In this document: positions 33,206 to 44,014 of the stretch, piece after piece
Position numbering within the stretch: position 1 is the stretch's first letter
Layout: the number at the start of each line of letters is the position of its first letter
From: Ciona intestinalis
Taxonomy: Eukaryota > Chordata > Ascidiacea > Phlebobranchia > Cionidae
Length of the DNA stretch: 64,000 nt
Direction of reading: 5' to 3'
Assembly: GCF_000224145.3 (NCBI RefSeq)
Contig: NC_020171.2
Coordinates: forward strand, 2,301,712 to 2,365,711
The notes under the pieces: generated by a model
Seen by the model: only the letters and a program-made list of their open reading frames with translations
What the model was told of the DNA's origin: nothing
Database searches by the model: none
Made by a program: the position numbers and the translations under genes

Positions 33206-35845
33206 GTTTATAAGTTACTACGTATGTAACTTATTTATCCTCGCATGGTGGGCAATAATAGTCGTTATAACACGGGTGTTCCTGTTTCATACACCTCATG
33301 CCTGATTACGAAACAGTACTAATGATGTCTCCGATAAGGTAGAGCTTCGTAGTAATTGCTTTACATGAATAACCCGCAATCTTTTCAATCTAGACTTTAT
33401 ATGCCTTGCGGTAAAACTTTCGTTCTGATTTCGCGCTTTGATTTGTTATTTCTCCATTCCAACAAAAAAGATTGTTTTATGTTTGATCTTGCCAAGAAGA
33501 AAAGTTTTCGTAATTGCTGTTTTGAATAAAGAGATAAATGTTTGTGAAAACACAACATAGTTACGTATAGTGCAGTTCATCGCAAATAACTTACATAGCC
33601 GAGACGTTATGTCACGTTTTGAGCATCTAAATTAGGTGAGCAAACGTTTTAGCTAGAATGTGTTGATAAAAGCAATCGAAAATGTAAACAAATATAAGAA
33701 CTTGCAGGAGACAGTTGTCCGCAAATAATTAGCTCAAGTTCCCGACAAGTTATGTCACGTTTAAGCTTAATATAATCTATGACCAAACTAATGCCGATAT
33801 AGCGCTGCCCGTAAAGCTTCATACTGTGTTTATAGTTACTGAAAGCTAAGTTTCCTTTTTATTAATTTGCATCAAAATAGATTTATAACATAAAATAGGC
33901 TTGGGGAAAGTAAATCATTCGCTGTATTTGAATCAAAGACTGAGATGGCGAAATATATATAGTAGGGTGGGGGAAGACACTTTTAGCACATATTGTCCAA
34001 GTATCCTGATCGTGTTTTAAACAAATAACAACGGTAAAGGAAGTCGTGAGGAAACGGTTTCATAATTCTTTGAATGTTCTTTGTTTACCAAATGGAACAA
34101 GAAAAAGAATAAACAGGTGTCCCATCTTCCCCCACCCTACTATATCTACTTTATACAACTTGTTGAACTTGACTTTGTCTGTTATGTTTTTGTAGCGCCA
34201 GATTTCAATAGGATTACAAGTGGAATTACTGCGTTAGTTATAAAAGTACGAAGTAAACCACTCTATAATGCCTGGACAATACTCCGCTTATGAGGATAAC
34301 AGCTCTGTTATAACAAACGAGGTAAAGTATGAATCTAATCGTTTTGTTTTTCTGTGATATTTACGAATTTATTTAAATGTATAGTAGGGCTGGGGGAGAT
34401 GGGACACCTTTTCCATCTTTTTTCTTGTCCTGTTTGGTAGTAAAAATAGGAACACAAAAAAAACATAAAGTGACTCCCATAGACCGTTGTTAATTGAATA
34501 AAACATGAACAGAATATTTGGATATAATGTGCTAACGGTGTCCCATTTTACCCCCACAATACTCTGTATGGTAATTTAATATCAAAAAACATTATCTTAC
34601 GGATAACACAGTCTAAATTATATTAGGAAGTATTGGGTATTATATGCTACCCATCTTACCCCATAAAATAACATTACTGATTTAACAGGGCGCCCGTGGT
34701 TGCTACAAAGAATGGACCAGCGGTACTAAAGGCTGTTTCACCAAAACCATACTTATTGTCACACTCTGCGTCATATTTTTTGTCGTTGGTTACGCGGTTG
34801 GCTACGTCATACATAGGTGTAAGATGTCATGTGGTGACGTAAGCGTGACGTCAACTCCCACGTCATTAATAAGTAGTATTGCGACGACCATTAATGGAAC
34901 GACATGATGAAGAACTTTGTGACATCATCAAATCCAAGACGTCAATAAAACTTTGTGACGTCATCAGAAAGAAAACGCGTTATCGTTCAATGCGTAAACC
35001 ATGATCGGTAATTATGGTCTCGGTGATACTTTATATATTTTCATTCTGTTTTATCTTCACATTTGGTGGTAACAAAGCATATTTACAGAATTATATAACC
35101 GTATCCTCACGACAAAAAAGAGCGTTGTTAATTGTTGAAAACACGATTAGAAAATGTGAGATATTATGTGCTAACGGTATCTTACCCCACAACGGTTTAA
35201 AATTAAATAAATATACAAGTAAAAGTAAATATCCTTGGCCTGCTTCAGGGTACGCAATGCAAACAGAGAAAAAAGTACAACGGATGGGGAATTCTTAGGC
35301 GATTATTACCGCGCGTAATAAACGTCTTAACGAGGCCATGGAATCGTGAAGATAAAACACAGAACGGCGTCTGGTGTTCGCAGGCCAGGCCTCACATTCA
35401 GTATAGCAGTGAATACGTGGTTAAAATATAAAGGATATGCGAGTGTATTCTGAAGCAGTTTAGAAAAAATTGTAATGTAGTAGGGTGGAGGAGATGAGAC
35501 ACCTTTAGCACATAATATCCAAATATCATGATCGTGTTTTAAACAATTAACAACGGTCTATGGGAGTCGCGAGAATGTAGTTTTATAATTCATTAAATGT
35601 TTCTTTGTTTACTACCAAATGGGACAAGAAAATATTATAATAAAAAGGTGTCCCATCTTCCCCCATCCTACTATATGTATTTGATGCTGTAATAATTCAG
35701 TTTATAAAAGGTCGCAGGCACATGGAACAGTATTGGTTCAGGCTGTTGGGTCGCGTTATGTATATATTATACGTCTTAGGAGAAACCTTAAGGTTAATAT
35801 TTAATTGAAATATTTTGGAGTGACGCAAAGCCAACGGACAGCTTT
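33206..35845 (+). repeat. Right copy of the duplicated ~2.7-kb segment
   Basis: Repeats 30305-33080 without the 158-bp insertion and continues into unique sequence after 35845. Many single-base deletions relative to the left copy cluster at 33650-33830, which may be base-call quality. Confidence 0.85.
34268..34907 (+). CDS. Small single-pass membrane protein with V-T-S tail, right copy
   Basis: Exons 34268-34321 and 34689-34907 encode the same 90-aa protein as 31340-31979. The coding exons differ by only one or two silent bases, the intron by a few. The splice sites (GAG|GTAAAG and TTTAACAG) are the same. Because this copy is separated from the first by an N-gap, and all flanking DNA is duplicated too, I treat it as an allele of the same gene rather than a recent tandem duplicate. 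See the left copy for the domain description. Confidence 0.6.
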
Positions 35846-36580
35846 AACTAATTCAGATAAAGAACGTTATTGATATGAGCCTAGTGTAGCTTTAGTTTAA
35901 CATAACATATTATTTTTTTTCTTTAAAACGATAGCGAGGATCATGTTATTTAAACAGCGAAAAGAAGGGAATCAACAGCCAAACAATTAAACACGCTATG
36001 GATAAAAAGTGTGGAAAAGATTGCCAGTTAAAAAAAAAGAGCGAGAAAACGGACACTCGTGTACGAAATACAAGAAAAAAGAAACTAAATATAAACCAGA
36101 GCCTACAGGAATGATTAAACTTGATAAGTATTTTAAGTTTTCTGGAATGGCTTTTCGGTATAGTTGCGCGATACTTTATATAGCAGATTGGGGGGAGATG
36201 GGACACTTTTAGCACAGAATATACAAATAGCCTGATCGTGTTTTTAATAATTAACAACGGTCTATGGGAGTCGTGAGGATATAGTTTTATGATATTTTGA
36301 ATGTTCTTTGTTTACTACTAAACGGGACGAGAAAATGGAGTTAAAAGGTGTCCCATCTTCCCCCACCCTACTGTATTGTAATAAATTTAATCGCTTTATT
36401 TGGTCTAATTTATAACCTGGTCCAATGTATCACGTTCTGGCTTTAGTAATAGTGGGTTTTATGTAATAGGATATATATATATATATATATAGGCTCCTTT
36501 ACTGTATTGAAAGTATAAGGATATATAGCCTATACATGCGTATTAAGCAAACATATACTGTATTAAGCAAACACTGAAAC
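34908..36580. other. Intergenic with repeats
   Basis: Contains a degenerate MITE-like stretch (35030-35190) and MITEs at 35478-35675 and 36183-36374. A dispersed unknown stretch at 35925-36060 is related to 57820-57920 (shared words AAACGATAGCGA and CTATGGATAAAA/CTATAGATAAAA). An AT run lies at 36471-36491 just before the next gene. No exon is recognised. Confidence 0.5.
36183..36374. mobile_element. MITE copy
   Basis: GGGGGGAGATGGGACACTTTT at the left and GGTGTCCCATCTTCCCCCAC at the right, with the standard interior words. It is the nearest element upstream of the membrane protein gene at 36581. Confidence 0.85.
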
Positions 36581-37914
36581 ATGTCTTTGAAATATACAAC
36601 CCAAGAAGATGACGTCAGCTATACAGACTTGGACATGAATAACGGAGAAGCAAACAGCGAGGTAAGGTCCTCATGCTCGCTGTCAAACAATAACTGTCGA
36701 GTTATAACATGGGTGTCTTCTTATACACCAGACACACATAGAGTATTCATACACCTCATGCTCACTGCTTAGGTATAACATATACATGTGTCTTCTTATG
36801 CACCAGACACACATGGTGTATTTACACACTCATGCTCGCTGTCGAGTTATAACATGGGTGTCTTCTTATACACCAGACACACATTGTGTATTCATACACC
36901 TCATGCTCACTGTCGAGTTATAACAATGTGTGTCTTCTTATACACCAGACACACATTGTGTATTCATACACCTCATGCTCACTGTCGAGTTATAACATGG
37001 GTGTCTTCTTATACACCAGACACACATTGTGTATTCATACACCTCATGCTCACTGTCGAGTTATAACATAGGTGTCTTCTTACACACCAGACACACATTG
37101 TGTATTCATACACCTCATGCTCACTGTCGAGTTATAACATGGGTGTCTTCTTATACACCAGACACACATGGAGTATTCATACACCTCATGCTCACTGTCA
37201 AGTTGTAACATATATTTCTGTCTTCTTATGTACACGTATACTATTCTAACTCCATTCTTTTCACAGCAACGATACGATACCTACTATGATTGGAAAACGT
37301 GGAAAAAAGGCAACAAAAGTTATCTCACAAAAGTTCTGCTCGCCATTTTTATTTTCCTTGTCATATTTTTCTCTGGATTCGGCGCCGGCTACAGCGCGCT
37401 TTCATGCGTAAAGGTACAGTGTGACGTATGCCCCACGTCACCACCAAAACCAACTACGTCACCAGCAGTAGTAGGCTCAACCGCATCCACTGTTACCAAT
37501 CATTCATCTACAAGTCAAACCACAGTTGTTACCATACAAACAGATGTAGCGGTGACGTCTGAAGCGTCGACCACGTCACAAGTGACGTCAAAACCTCCTT
37601 CTACGTCAGGGGTGACGTCACAACCGCCTACAACAAAGGTGACGTCAACGCCTTCTTCTACGTCAGGTGTGACGTCGCAACCCCCTTCTACCCAACAGGT
37701 GACGTCAAACTCCCCTTCTACGGCAAAGCCAACGTCAGAATCGGCTACGTCACAGGTGACGTCAACGACCCCTATACCGCCAGGAGTGACGTCACAGAAG
37801 CCCTCCCCTACTCTACAGGTGACGTCAGTAGAGCCCCCTTCTACTGCACAGGTGACGTCAAATTCCTCGCTGGTTACGTCACCAATTGCCACAAACGACA
37901 CAAGTGTGCCATAG
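36581..37914 (+). CDS. Single-pass membrane protein with mucin-like V-T-S-P repeat tail
   Basis: Exon 1 36581-36661 and exon 2 37267-37914 join in phase 0 to 242 aa. Residues 1-27 are an acidic N-terminus (MSLKYTTQEDDVSYTDLD). Residues 28-49 are aromatic and basic (YYDWKTWKKGNKSYLTK). A hydrophobic helix spans about 50-72, then a cysteine cluster (C74, C79, C82). Residues ~85-242 are a Ser/Thr/Pro-rich tail built from ~10-residue repeats of the type VTSxPPSTxx, a mucin-like stalk likely to be O-glycosylated. There is no signal peptide, so it is probably a type II membrane protein. It is paralogous to the 90-aa gene at 31340/34268 (same intron phase and position, W..G.K..TK, GY, cysteines). 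Function unknown. The 71-bp tandem array fills the intron. Confidence 0.75.
36690..37210 (+). repeat. Family E tandem array (~71-bp unit, ~7 units)
   Basis: Units carry GTGTCTTCTTATACACCAGA, CACACAT, GTATTCATACACCTCATGCT and GAGTTATAACATGG. It fills most of the intron of the mucin-like gene. The phrase TTATAACA-GGGTGT plus CATACACCTCATGC is shared with family B, so E looks like a shortened derivative. Other arrays are at 55965-56220 and, inverted, 60355-60520. Confidence 0.9.
37583..37860. repeat. Coding repeat carrying eight perfect TGACGTCA palindromes
   Basis: TGACGTCA occurs at 37583, 37613, 37640, 37700, 37757, 37787, 37820 and 37853, with a one-mismatch version at 37670. In the gene frame it is always part of GTG-ACG-TCA (Val-Thr-Ser). 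The spacing is about 30 bp, i.e. ten codons. The octamer is identical to the CREB/ATF consensus. Because it is palindromic, the opposite strand also has an open frame (37901-37515). Confidence 0.9.
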
Positions 37915-38213
37915 ACGAAACTAAACGAGTCAACGGTTCGTCTATTTACATATTATGCCAAATTCACTTGTATGACATTATTGGCAAAAATCGGTGTACT
38001 TTTGAATGCGCGGTAAAATTAATTAATGTTTTCAAATTTTAGTAAGTTTGATAATTTAGTATGTGTTATGCGCTGTTACAAATCATATCGTGTTTTAACT
38101 ACGTGTGTGCAAAACGGAAAGTAAAGATGGCAGTTACGAAATACAAGAAAAAGGAAAGTCGTACGAGTCAAGACCTAGGAGAATGGTCTGTCTTTCGCAC
38201 TGCATTAAACGTC

Positions 38214-38287
38214 GTCTCTGTGGCGCAATGGATTAGCGCGCTGGACTTCTAATCCAGAGGTTCCGGGTTCGAGTCCCGGCAGGGATG
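38214..38287 (+). tRNA. tRNA-Arg (anticodon TCT)
   Basis: A 74-nt cloverleaf without intron. The acceptor stem GTCTCTG/CAGGGAT has two G-U pairs, then discriminator G. The D arm is GCGC..GCGC, the anticodon stem CTGGA/TCCAG with loop CTTCTAA (anticodon TCT), and the T arm CCGGG-TTCGAGT-CCCGG. A box (TGGCGCAATGG) and B box (GGTTCGAGTCC) are intact. It closely resembles vertebrate tRNA-Arg-TCT. A short T-run follows within about 10 bp as a possible Pol III terminator. Confidence 0.96.
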
Positions 38288-38764
38288 CATCTTTATTTTC
38301 GGTACTTATTATACAGTAATGTTTAAGTCCGATTTTCAAAATGGTAGTAGTCACTAAAATTTTCAGTTACAGTTTGTTGTTACTTCATTAGGCTTGTAAG
38401 CTGCTTGGAGCTTATAGACTGTTAATGTATAATATATTATAGATAACATATTAATACATATAGATCAGATAGATTGTTAGAGTAGGAAATAGTGAAGTTA
38501 TTACTGTAAATGTAATACACAACTAGTATTTTATGTACATATAAATAATAAATTAGAAATGAACAAAAATACAATAATGTTATAGTCAAAAAATTATATA
38601 AATAAATTATTAAAATTTGTGTTGTACTGAAACTAGGACGATTAAGTCTTATGTTGCTAATTCCCTTCTCTTTTTTGTTTTTATTAGTTTGATCTTCGCT
38701 ATCATATATTTGATATAAGTTTATGTTATATATTATGAACAATAGTTATGGTTAGATCAAATGC

Positions 38765-38960
38765 AGGTCATACCAATTGGTTAGGCCGCCTACCTGTAAC
38801 CCAGAGGTAATGGGTTCAAGGCTCGTCAATGCTACTATTGTGGCGTATCGGTATGTGCCTTGGGTACAAAATTTAAAGGCAATTGCTCTAACTCAGTGGT
38901 CACTACTGGGGTGTCTAAATTATCAGCCATATTTAAAGAGATATATAATAAACAAAGGGG
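38765..38960 (+). mobile_element. tRNA-derived SINE copy
   Basis: A tRNA-like head has an A box (ATTGGTTAGGC-type), CTGTAACCCAGAGGT and a B box (GGGTTCAAGGC). The body carries GCTACTATTGTGG, CCTTGGG, GCAATTGCTCTAACTCAGTG and GTCTAAATTATCAGCCAT, and an A-rich end follows. The same head and body recur at 54920-55090. The anticodon stem does not pair fully, so it is not a functional tRNA. Confidence 0.75.
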
Positions 38961-39801
38961 TATAGTTAAGCCATATGTGAAATGTGTTTGCCGTAAGAGA
39001 TCACCCACTAGTGGTTTGAGCAGCCAGCTGCTTTTATTCAAGTACTTTTTGCCTACAGCGTTTATAATGACTGTCTTTTTGCTGGTGATCCCCTTTTCTT
39101 CATTATTTTAATTAATTTGATCTTCGTTACTGTATTTGAAGAGAGAAACAACAAAATTATGTTATGTTTTTAGAAATAGAATAAAGTGGTATAAAATAAT
39201 TATCTGATAATGCTGTTTCCCCCTACTGATTTTTCCTATCTCAATCTTGTATTCAGGCTTGCTACATTGGGGTAATATTTGTTATTATATTTAAATATAT
39301 CCAGTAAACTTAAGGTATAGTAGGTTAACATAAGATGCCAAAGGTGGTCCATGTTTTCAATCCCATTTATTGTCACATTTAGTAGTACGCAAAGTAGATT
39401 TAGGAAAATATATATCCGTATCCTCACGACTCTAAAATAACATTTTTAATATTTATAACACGACAAGGAAATAAGGGATATTATGTTATATTTGCATCCA
39501 TGGGAACTTGAGTGACTGGACTGTGAGCAGTCGAGTTGCTGAAGCTATTTCAGTGTGTGGATAAGCAGACATGACTTTTGGTTGGTTTGGTCATTTATAT
39601 CCTCGTGGGTGGGAACTTGAGTGACTTATTTATGGTTGCCACTCCCCTACCCACAGTCGAGTTGCTGAAGCCATTGCAGTGTGTGGCATTCAAAAACCTA
39701 ACTCATATTAAACACACATACAATCAATGAACGCCTGAACTGTTTTATTAATTTGAATTTTCGCATAAATACATTGTAATAACCAATAGGATCAATTTAA
39801 C

Positions 39802-41604
39802 TTAAACAGGTTGCTTGATAAGTTCTAGATATGTCTTAATCTTGCTTGATGTTGACATGTCAATATATTTCATATCAGTGAACTTGTCTCCAATGTTAAC
39901 TACCATTCCTCCAAGCAGGGATGGGTCAACCTGTTAATGTATATGAACGTTGGAATGTAGAGCAATATAATTCGATGAATGAATGTAACTTATTTATCCT
40001 CACATGACGGGGAAACGACAGTCGTTATAACACGGGTGTTCTGTTTCATACACCTCGTGCCTGCTTACAAGTTACCACGTATGTAACTCATTTATCCTCG
40101 CATGGCGGGGAAACGACAGTCGTTATAACACAGATATATTTAATTAATAATTACCTTCTCTGTCAGAATAATCTTTTCATTCTTGTTCACAAACTTAGCA
40201 AGAGCAGTTTCAACTTCTTTCTTCTGTTTTGCGTCCAAGGCTTGAGCTGTGGTAACGGTGGCAGGGATTTCCCCCTTTTCAGCTGACATGAGTCGTGCGA
40301 AAATATCGGTCACGTCGCTGATTAAATCCAAGCGGTTGTTTTCAGCTAGAACACCTAATGTAAGGAAATTGGTTTAATATTTTATACTGGTGAATAGTTT
40401 ACAGCTATATCCCCGGGGTAGGGATATAACCATGGGTTGTGTTTGTCTAATTTAAGAATTTTCATCAATTTTGATTTTGTGATGACATGCCCCTTTAAAG
40501 TTCCAAATTTGCATAATATGTGCAGTTTAAATATTCAGTGACTCTACTACTTACCAAAGAAATTGACACTTGTGTTTGACATGCCAGCTTTTGTTGCTAC
40601 TTCTTTTAGGAGACCTGGAATCACATAATATTTAAACATTTTGGAGCTTTAAATTATTGTAACCCACTACGTTACTTTTATCTTAACTAGGCAATGATGT
40701 TTTATGTTTTAAAAGTTATTTTCCCCTAAACATTTGTTATTATAGTAAATTCAACTAATAACAGAAAATATAAAGTGCTGCTAAAATCACATAAAACCAA
40801 AATAAAGTACAAATAATGGCGTACTAAAAAGAACCTATGTATTATTTGAACATACCAAGTTTCACCGGTAAATTCAACTGATAACAGAAAATATAAAGTG
40901 CTACTAAAATCACATAAAACCAAAATAAAGTACAAATAATGGCGTACCAAAAAGAACTTGTCAATTATTTGAACATACCAAGTTTGATGTCACTTTTAAT
41001 GAATGGGTCATTCATGAAATCAGCAACTTTTTGACTCTGGAACATTCCACCAATGGTCACAAGATCCTTTGCCACATTTTCCTTGGTTTTGCTTTTTACC
41101 GAGGCAGAGTAAAGAGCTTGGGCGTAACAACCGGTCAGACCAAATGTGGGGATTGGAGTTCTGACCATATCACAACGTAAAGCGCTTGTGGAAAGACCTC
41201 GTCTCAGCTGAAAAAAAATAGGGTTTAATTATTAATCCCAAGTATTTAATAGCCTACACTATAAGCTTTACTTTAGATTTATTGATAAGGTTAACAGGTT
41301 TATTCCCGCATACGTCTGTGTCTCTGTGATACAAATATACAATGAGCTAAAATTAAACCATTTTGTGAAATACCACACAAATTATAGACGTTAGACCTTT
41401 TTAACATTAGGTTTTTATTACTACTAAATGAGTCCTAAAAAAGGTAAATTCATTTATTCTTGTACGTTTTTAATGCACTATAGAGCTTAAATTACACGAT
41501 TTAACAAATCTACCAAAACAGACGTTAGATTTCTCTTTAATATTATATTTTTTTGAGACGTTCTAGTAGTTTAGACTTACCAATAAACCAAAAGATGAAG
41601 CCAT
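39802..41604 (-). CDS. ATP5PO: Mitochondrial ATP synthase peripheral stalk subunit OSCP, 5 exons
   Basis: OSCP links the F1 head to the peripheral stalk of mitochondrial ATP synthase. Exons (5' to 3'): 41604-41581, 41207-40979, 40614-40555, 40354-40155, 39930-39802. They join in phase to 213 aa, the human length. The N-terminus MASSFGLLLRRGLSTSALR is a typical mitochondrial presequence. The mature protein begins PIPTFGLTGCYAQALYSAS, with GLLKE, LAENNRLDLI, the acidic helix, and the C-terminal PSLLGGMVVNIGDKFTD that defines the family. Exon 1 has 24 coding bases and was placed by its donor and ATG. Intron 2 begins with a 123-bp tandem duplication that copies the splice donor. KHDC4 starts 745 bp away on the other strand. 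Confidence 0.96.
39975..40135 (+). repeat. Family B pair in OSCP intron 4
   Basis: Two plus-oriented family B units, the second truncated 20 bp before the OSCP exon 4 donor at 40154. Confidence 0.75.
40735..40980 (-). repeat. 123-bp tandem duplication including an OSCP splice donor
   Basis: Two near-identical units 123 bp apart (GAACATACCAAGTTT at 40848 and 40971). The unit includes the last bases of OSCP exon 2 and its GTATGTTC donor, so a decoy donor sits inside intron 2. Read-through to the decoy would meet a stop within a few codons (MFK then stop). Confidence 0.85.
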
Positions 41605-42349
41605 TTCGCCTTTACAAACTACCAAAAAAATGAAAATTGACACTGAAACAAAATTCCTAATAACTTTTCACAACTAAAATTTAGTTGTCAATGCATTACT
41701 AAAAACGGATACTACGTAATATTATTTCACCGATAACGCTGACCATTCTTGGGCAATAGCAATCACACAAATTCAAACATGCAGTCTTTCTGATTTTATA
41801 AACATTTTAAACACATTTAGGTTAAAAATATTTTATTTTTAATGTGATTCTTAGGTGTCTGCGATTTTCAAATGTATCCGATCTAACGAAAAAATTAAAA
41901 CAAGGTCAAAATTATTCTAACAACGATTGGTGCAGTAAATATTTCATAAATGGGGTGCAACTACTACTTTAATAGTTTCTTAAACTTTTACATTTAAAGT
42001 TGTGCTACAAGTGTATAAAGTGTTTAGTTATTTTAAATTTCCGACACAACACTTAAAAAGTTTCAAAATAATTTTTAAAAGATGTGACGTCATTATTAAA
42101 CCCCGGTAGCATCTGTTATAGTGTACATGTATAGAAAATTTTTCCTAGGCAATTTTGGAAAATTGTTTTTTTTTTAGTTAAAAAGTGAAATTATTGCTTT
42201 TTTATTTTGTATTAGGGTAAAATTATTGTGAAACTATAATTTATAGTTGCAGTGTATTAAGAAAATTAACTTGTATTTGTAAGTTTAAACTTTTAAATGT
42301 AAAAATTGTAAATTTAGAAAACTTTATTCTGCTGTTTTTGGATTAAACA
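41605..42349. promoter_or_regulatory. Divergent promoter region, OSCP / KHDC4
   Basis: 745 bp separate the two divergent ATGs. It is very AT-rich, with a TGTGACGTCATTATTA word near 42082 containing a perfect TGACGTCA (CREB/ATF-like). No TATA box is evident at a convincing distance for either gene. Repeats of the B-E families and MITEs are absent, unusual for this window. Confidence 0.5.
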
Positions 42350-44014
42350 ATGTCAAAGGATTCTTGGCGACAGAATTCAATGCCACCACGCCCAGATTAT
42401 GGGAATTTTAAAGCACCTTCATTACCGAGTGCAAACTCCAACCCAGCACCCAAGAAAACTCGCATTTCAAAGTTTTCTGACGAACCCACAGTAAACAGTC
42501 CGCCGTTAAACGGTAATGGTGGTACTTCTGAAAAATCGAGGGTCTCAAAATTTTCTCTCCACCCACCAAGTGCTTCCATTCCGTCAAAATCTGACCCTGT
42601 TGCAGCAGCGGCTGCAGCAGCTGCAAGAATTAATGCAAACCTTCGAGCAAAAGGCAAGTTATCCGACCAAACACAGCATAAACCAGTAGTAAATACGATA
42701 CAAACAGCAAACTCTGCGTTATCTGCAATTCAAGTGTCCCAGATTAAAAAAATATTTGATCTTTATGTTGCAAAAATCGATATAAATAATCTACCAATAG
42801 TCACACGAACTTACATGACTCAAGTCAACGCACAAGAAATCATTAACAAACAAACGGGGGCTGCTGTTTCCACCAAAGGACAATATTTAACACAAGATGA
42901 AAAGAAAAACGTTGAAGGAATAGACAAGCAGTTACATTTATACGTACAGTCCCCTTCACAAGACAAAGTAGAGCTTGCTATCAATAAAATAAAAGACATG
43001 ATTTCAAAACATAACGTCTCAAAGTCTTCCCTAAGCGCAGTTGCCCCAACCATGGTCCCACCAATGGTCTCAATGCCCATCCCACAGAACATGGTGGGCC
43101 AACCATCCTTACCAAGTGGTAACTATGTCCATGACAAATTATTTATAGGAATGGATTACGTTCCCCCAGATTTTGACCTGAAAACAAAACTTATCGGAGC
43201 AAATTACACAAACTTTAATTTCGTTGCGAACTCCACTGGAGCAAAGGTGATTCTACGAGGCAGAGGATCTGGTTTCATTGAGCCGACTTCTGGTCGCGAG
43301 GCTTTTGAATCTATGTATGTATTCATCAGCCACCCAAATCAGGCGGGGGTAGATGCCGCTAAAAAGTTGGTGAACAATCTTATAGAGCATGTACGTAACG
43401 AATACAATGCTCATACCAGAAAAACACAGTCTGGATTTGGAAACCCACAAGCCGCTTACCCAGGGAACCCACCATATGGGTCCAACTCGGTAAACTACCA
43501 ACCCCCATCCCAATTCCCATCTTACCCCATGGGTAATATACCCCCAATGGGGAACCCATACATGAACTACACCCAAGCCCCCCCTAACCCTTACAACATG
43601 CCCCAGAACATTACGGCTCACCCTAATATACCCCCTCCTGTCCCAGTACCCCCACCAACCTTCACCCCGCCTACCCAGCCCCCCTTTAACCCCCAAGCGA
43701 CCCCCAATATAACCCCTACCCCCCAAGCAGCACCTACAAGTGACATGATGCCACCTCCTCCCCCTGTTGCTGTAAAACCAACAGAACCAGCGCCGAAACC
43801 GACGAAAAGACGAAGGTTTAAAGAAGAACAACCTGACGATTCAAACATCCTAGGCTACCAACAATTCTCTAAAAACTCTGACCAAGATTCCAAAAAAACG
43901 AAAAGAAACTTTTCAGAAAAATCAACAGAAAGCCTTCCAAATACTACAGTAGAGAAAGATTCAAAAGAACAAACGAAAAGCGGTTCACTACCATTCTGGA
44001 TGTCGTATGACTGA
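42350..44014 (+). CDS. KHDC4: KH homology domain-containing protein 4 (BLOM7-like), intronless
   Basis: KHDC4 is an RNA-binding protein associated with pre-mRNA splicing. The 554-aa frame is continuous. Order: N-terminal basic/Ser-Pro stretch with two KxRxSKFS-type motifs (37-43, 62-69), an alanine tract (85-92), a first KH-like domain (about 138-220, NLPIVTRTYMTQVNAQEIIN), and a second KH domain (about 262-352, KLFIGMDYVPPDFDLKTKLI, then GAKVILRGRGSGFIEPTSGR). A Pro-rich region follows (about 370-480). The tail has a basic KRRRFKEEQPDDSNILGYQQ cluster and ends LPFWMSYD, both also seen in vertebrate orthologues. Vertebrate KHDC4 is multi-exon, so the lack of introns suggests intron loss or retroposition. 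The divergent promoter argues that it is the functional locus. Confidence 0.95.
   Translation: MSKDSWRQNSMPPRPDYGNFKAPSLPSANSNPAPKKTRISKFSDEPTVNSPPLNGNGGTSEKSRVSKFSLHPPSASIPSKSDPVAAAAAAAARINANLRAKGKLSDQTQHKPVVNTIQTANSALSAIQVSQIKKIFDLYVAKIDINNLPIVTRTYMTQVNAQEIINKQTGAAVSTKGQYLTQDEKKNVEGIDKQLHLYVQSPSQDKVELAINKIKDMISKHNVSKSSLSAVAPTMVPPMVSMPIPQNMVGQPSLPSGNYVHDKLFIGMDYVPPDFDLKTKLIGANYTNFNFVANSTGAKVILRGRGSGFIEPTSGREAFESMYVFISHPNQAGVDAAKKLVNNLIEHVRNEYNAHTRKTQSGFGNPQAAYPGNPPYGSNSVNYQPPSQFPSYPMGNIPPMGNPYMNYTQAPPNPYNMPQNITAHPNIPPPVPVPPPTFTPPTQPPFNPQATPNITPTPQAAPTSDMMPPPPPVAVKPTEPAPKPTKRRRFKEEQPDDSNILGYQQFSKNSDQDSKKTKRNFSEKSTESLPNTTVEKDSKEQTKSGSLPFWMSYD

Larger units (their letters stand above)
37915..39801. 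other. Intergenic region with tRNA and SINE
   Basis: Apart from the tRNA-Arg gene (38214-38287) and the SINE at 38765-38960, this holds AT-rich DNA, a degenerate MITE at about 39310-39500 and inverted family D units at 39500-39710. A short stretch at 38128-38160 (ACGAAATACAAGAAAAA) matches one at 36064-36080. No protein exon is seen. Confidence 0.55.

Noticed and set aside
31340-34907. Recent tandem duplication of the small membrane gene
   Set aside because: All flanking DNA, including three MITEs, is duplicated too and the copies abut an N-gap, so allelic copies are the simpler explanation.
37515-37901. 128-codon minus-strand frame opposite the mucin-like exon
   Set aside because: It exists because GTGACGTCA is nearly palindromic, so the opposite strand reads a D-V-T repeat. 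It has no start context, splice partner or homology.
43253-43831. 192-codon minus-strand frame inside KHDC4
   Set aside because: An antisense shadow of the Pro-rich region (Gly/Trp-rich when read backwards). KHDC4 on the plus strand has clear homology.
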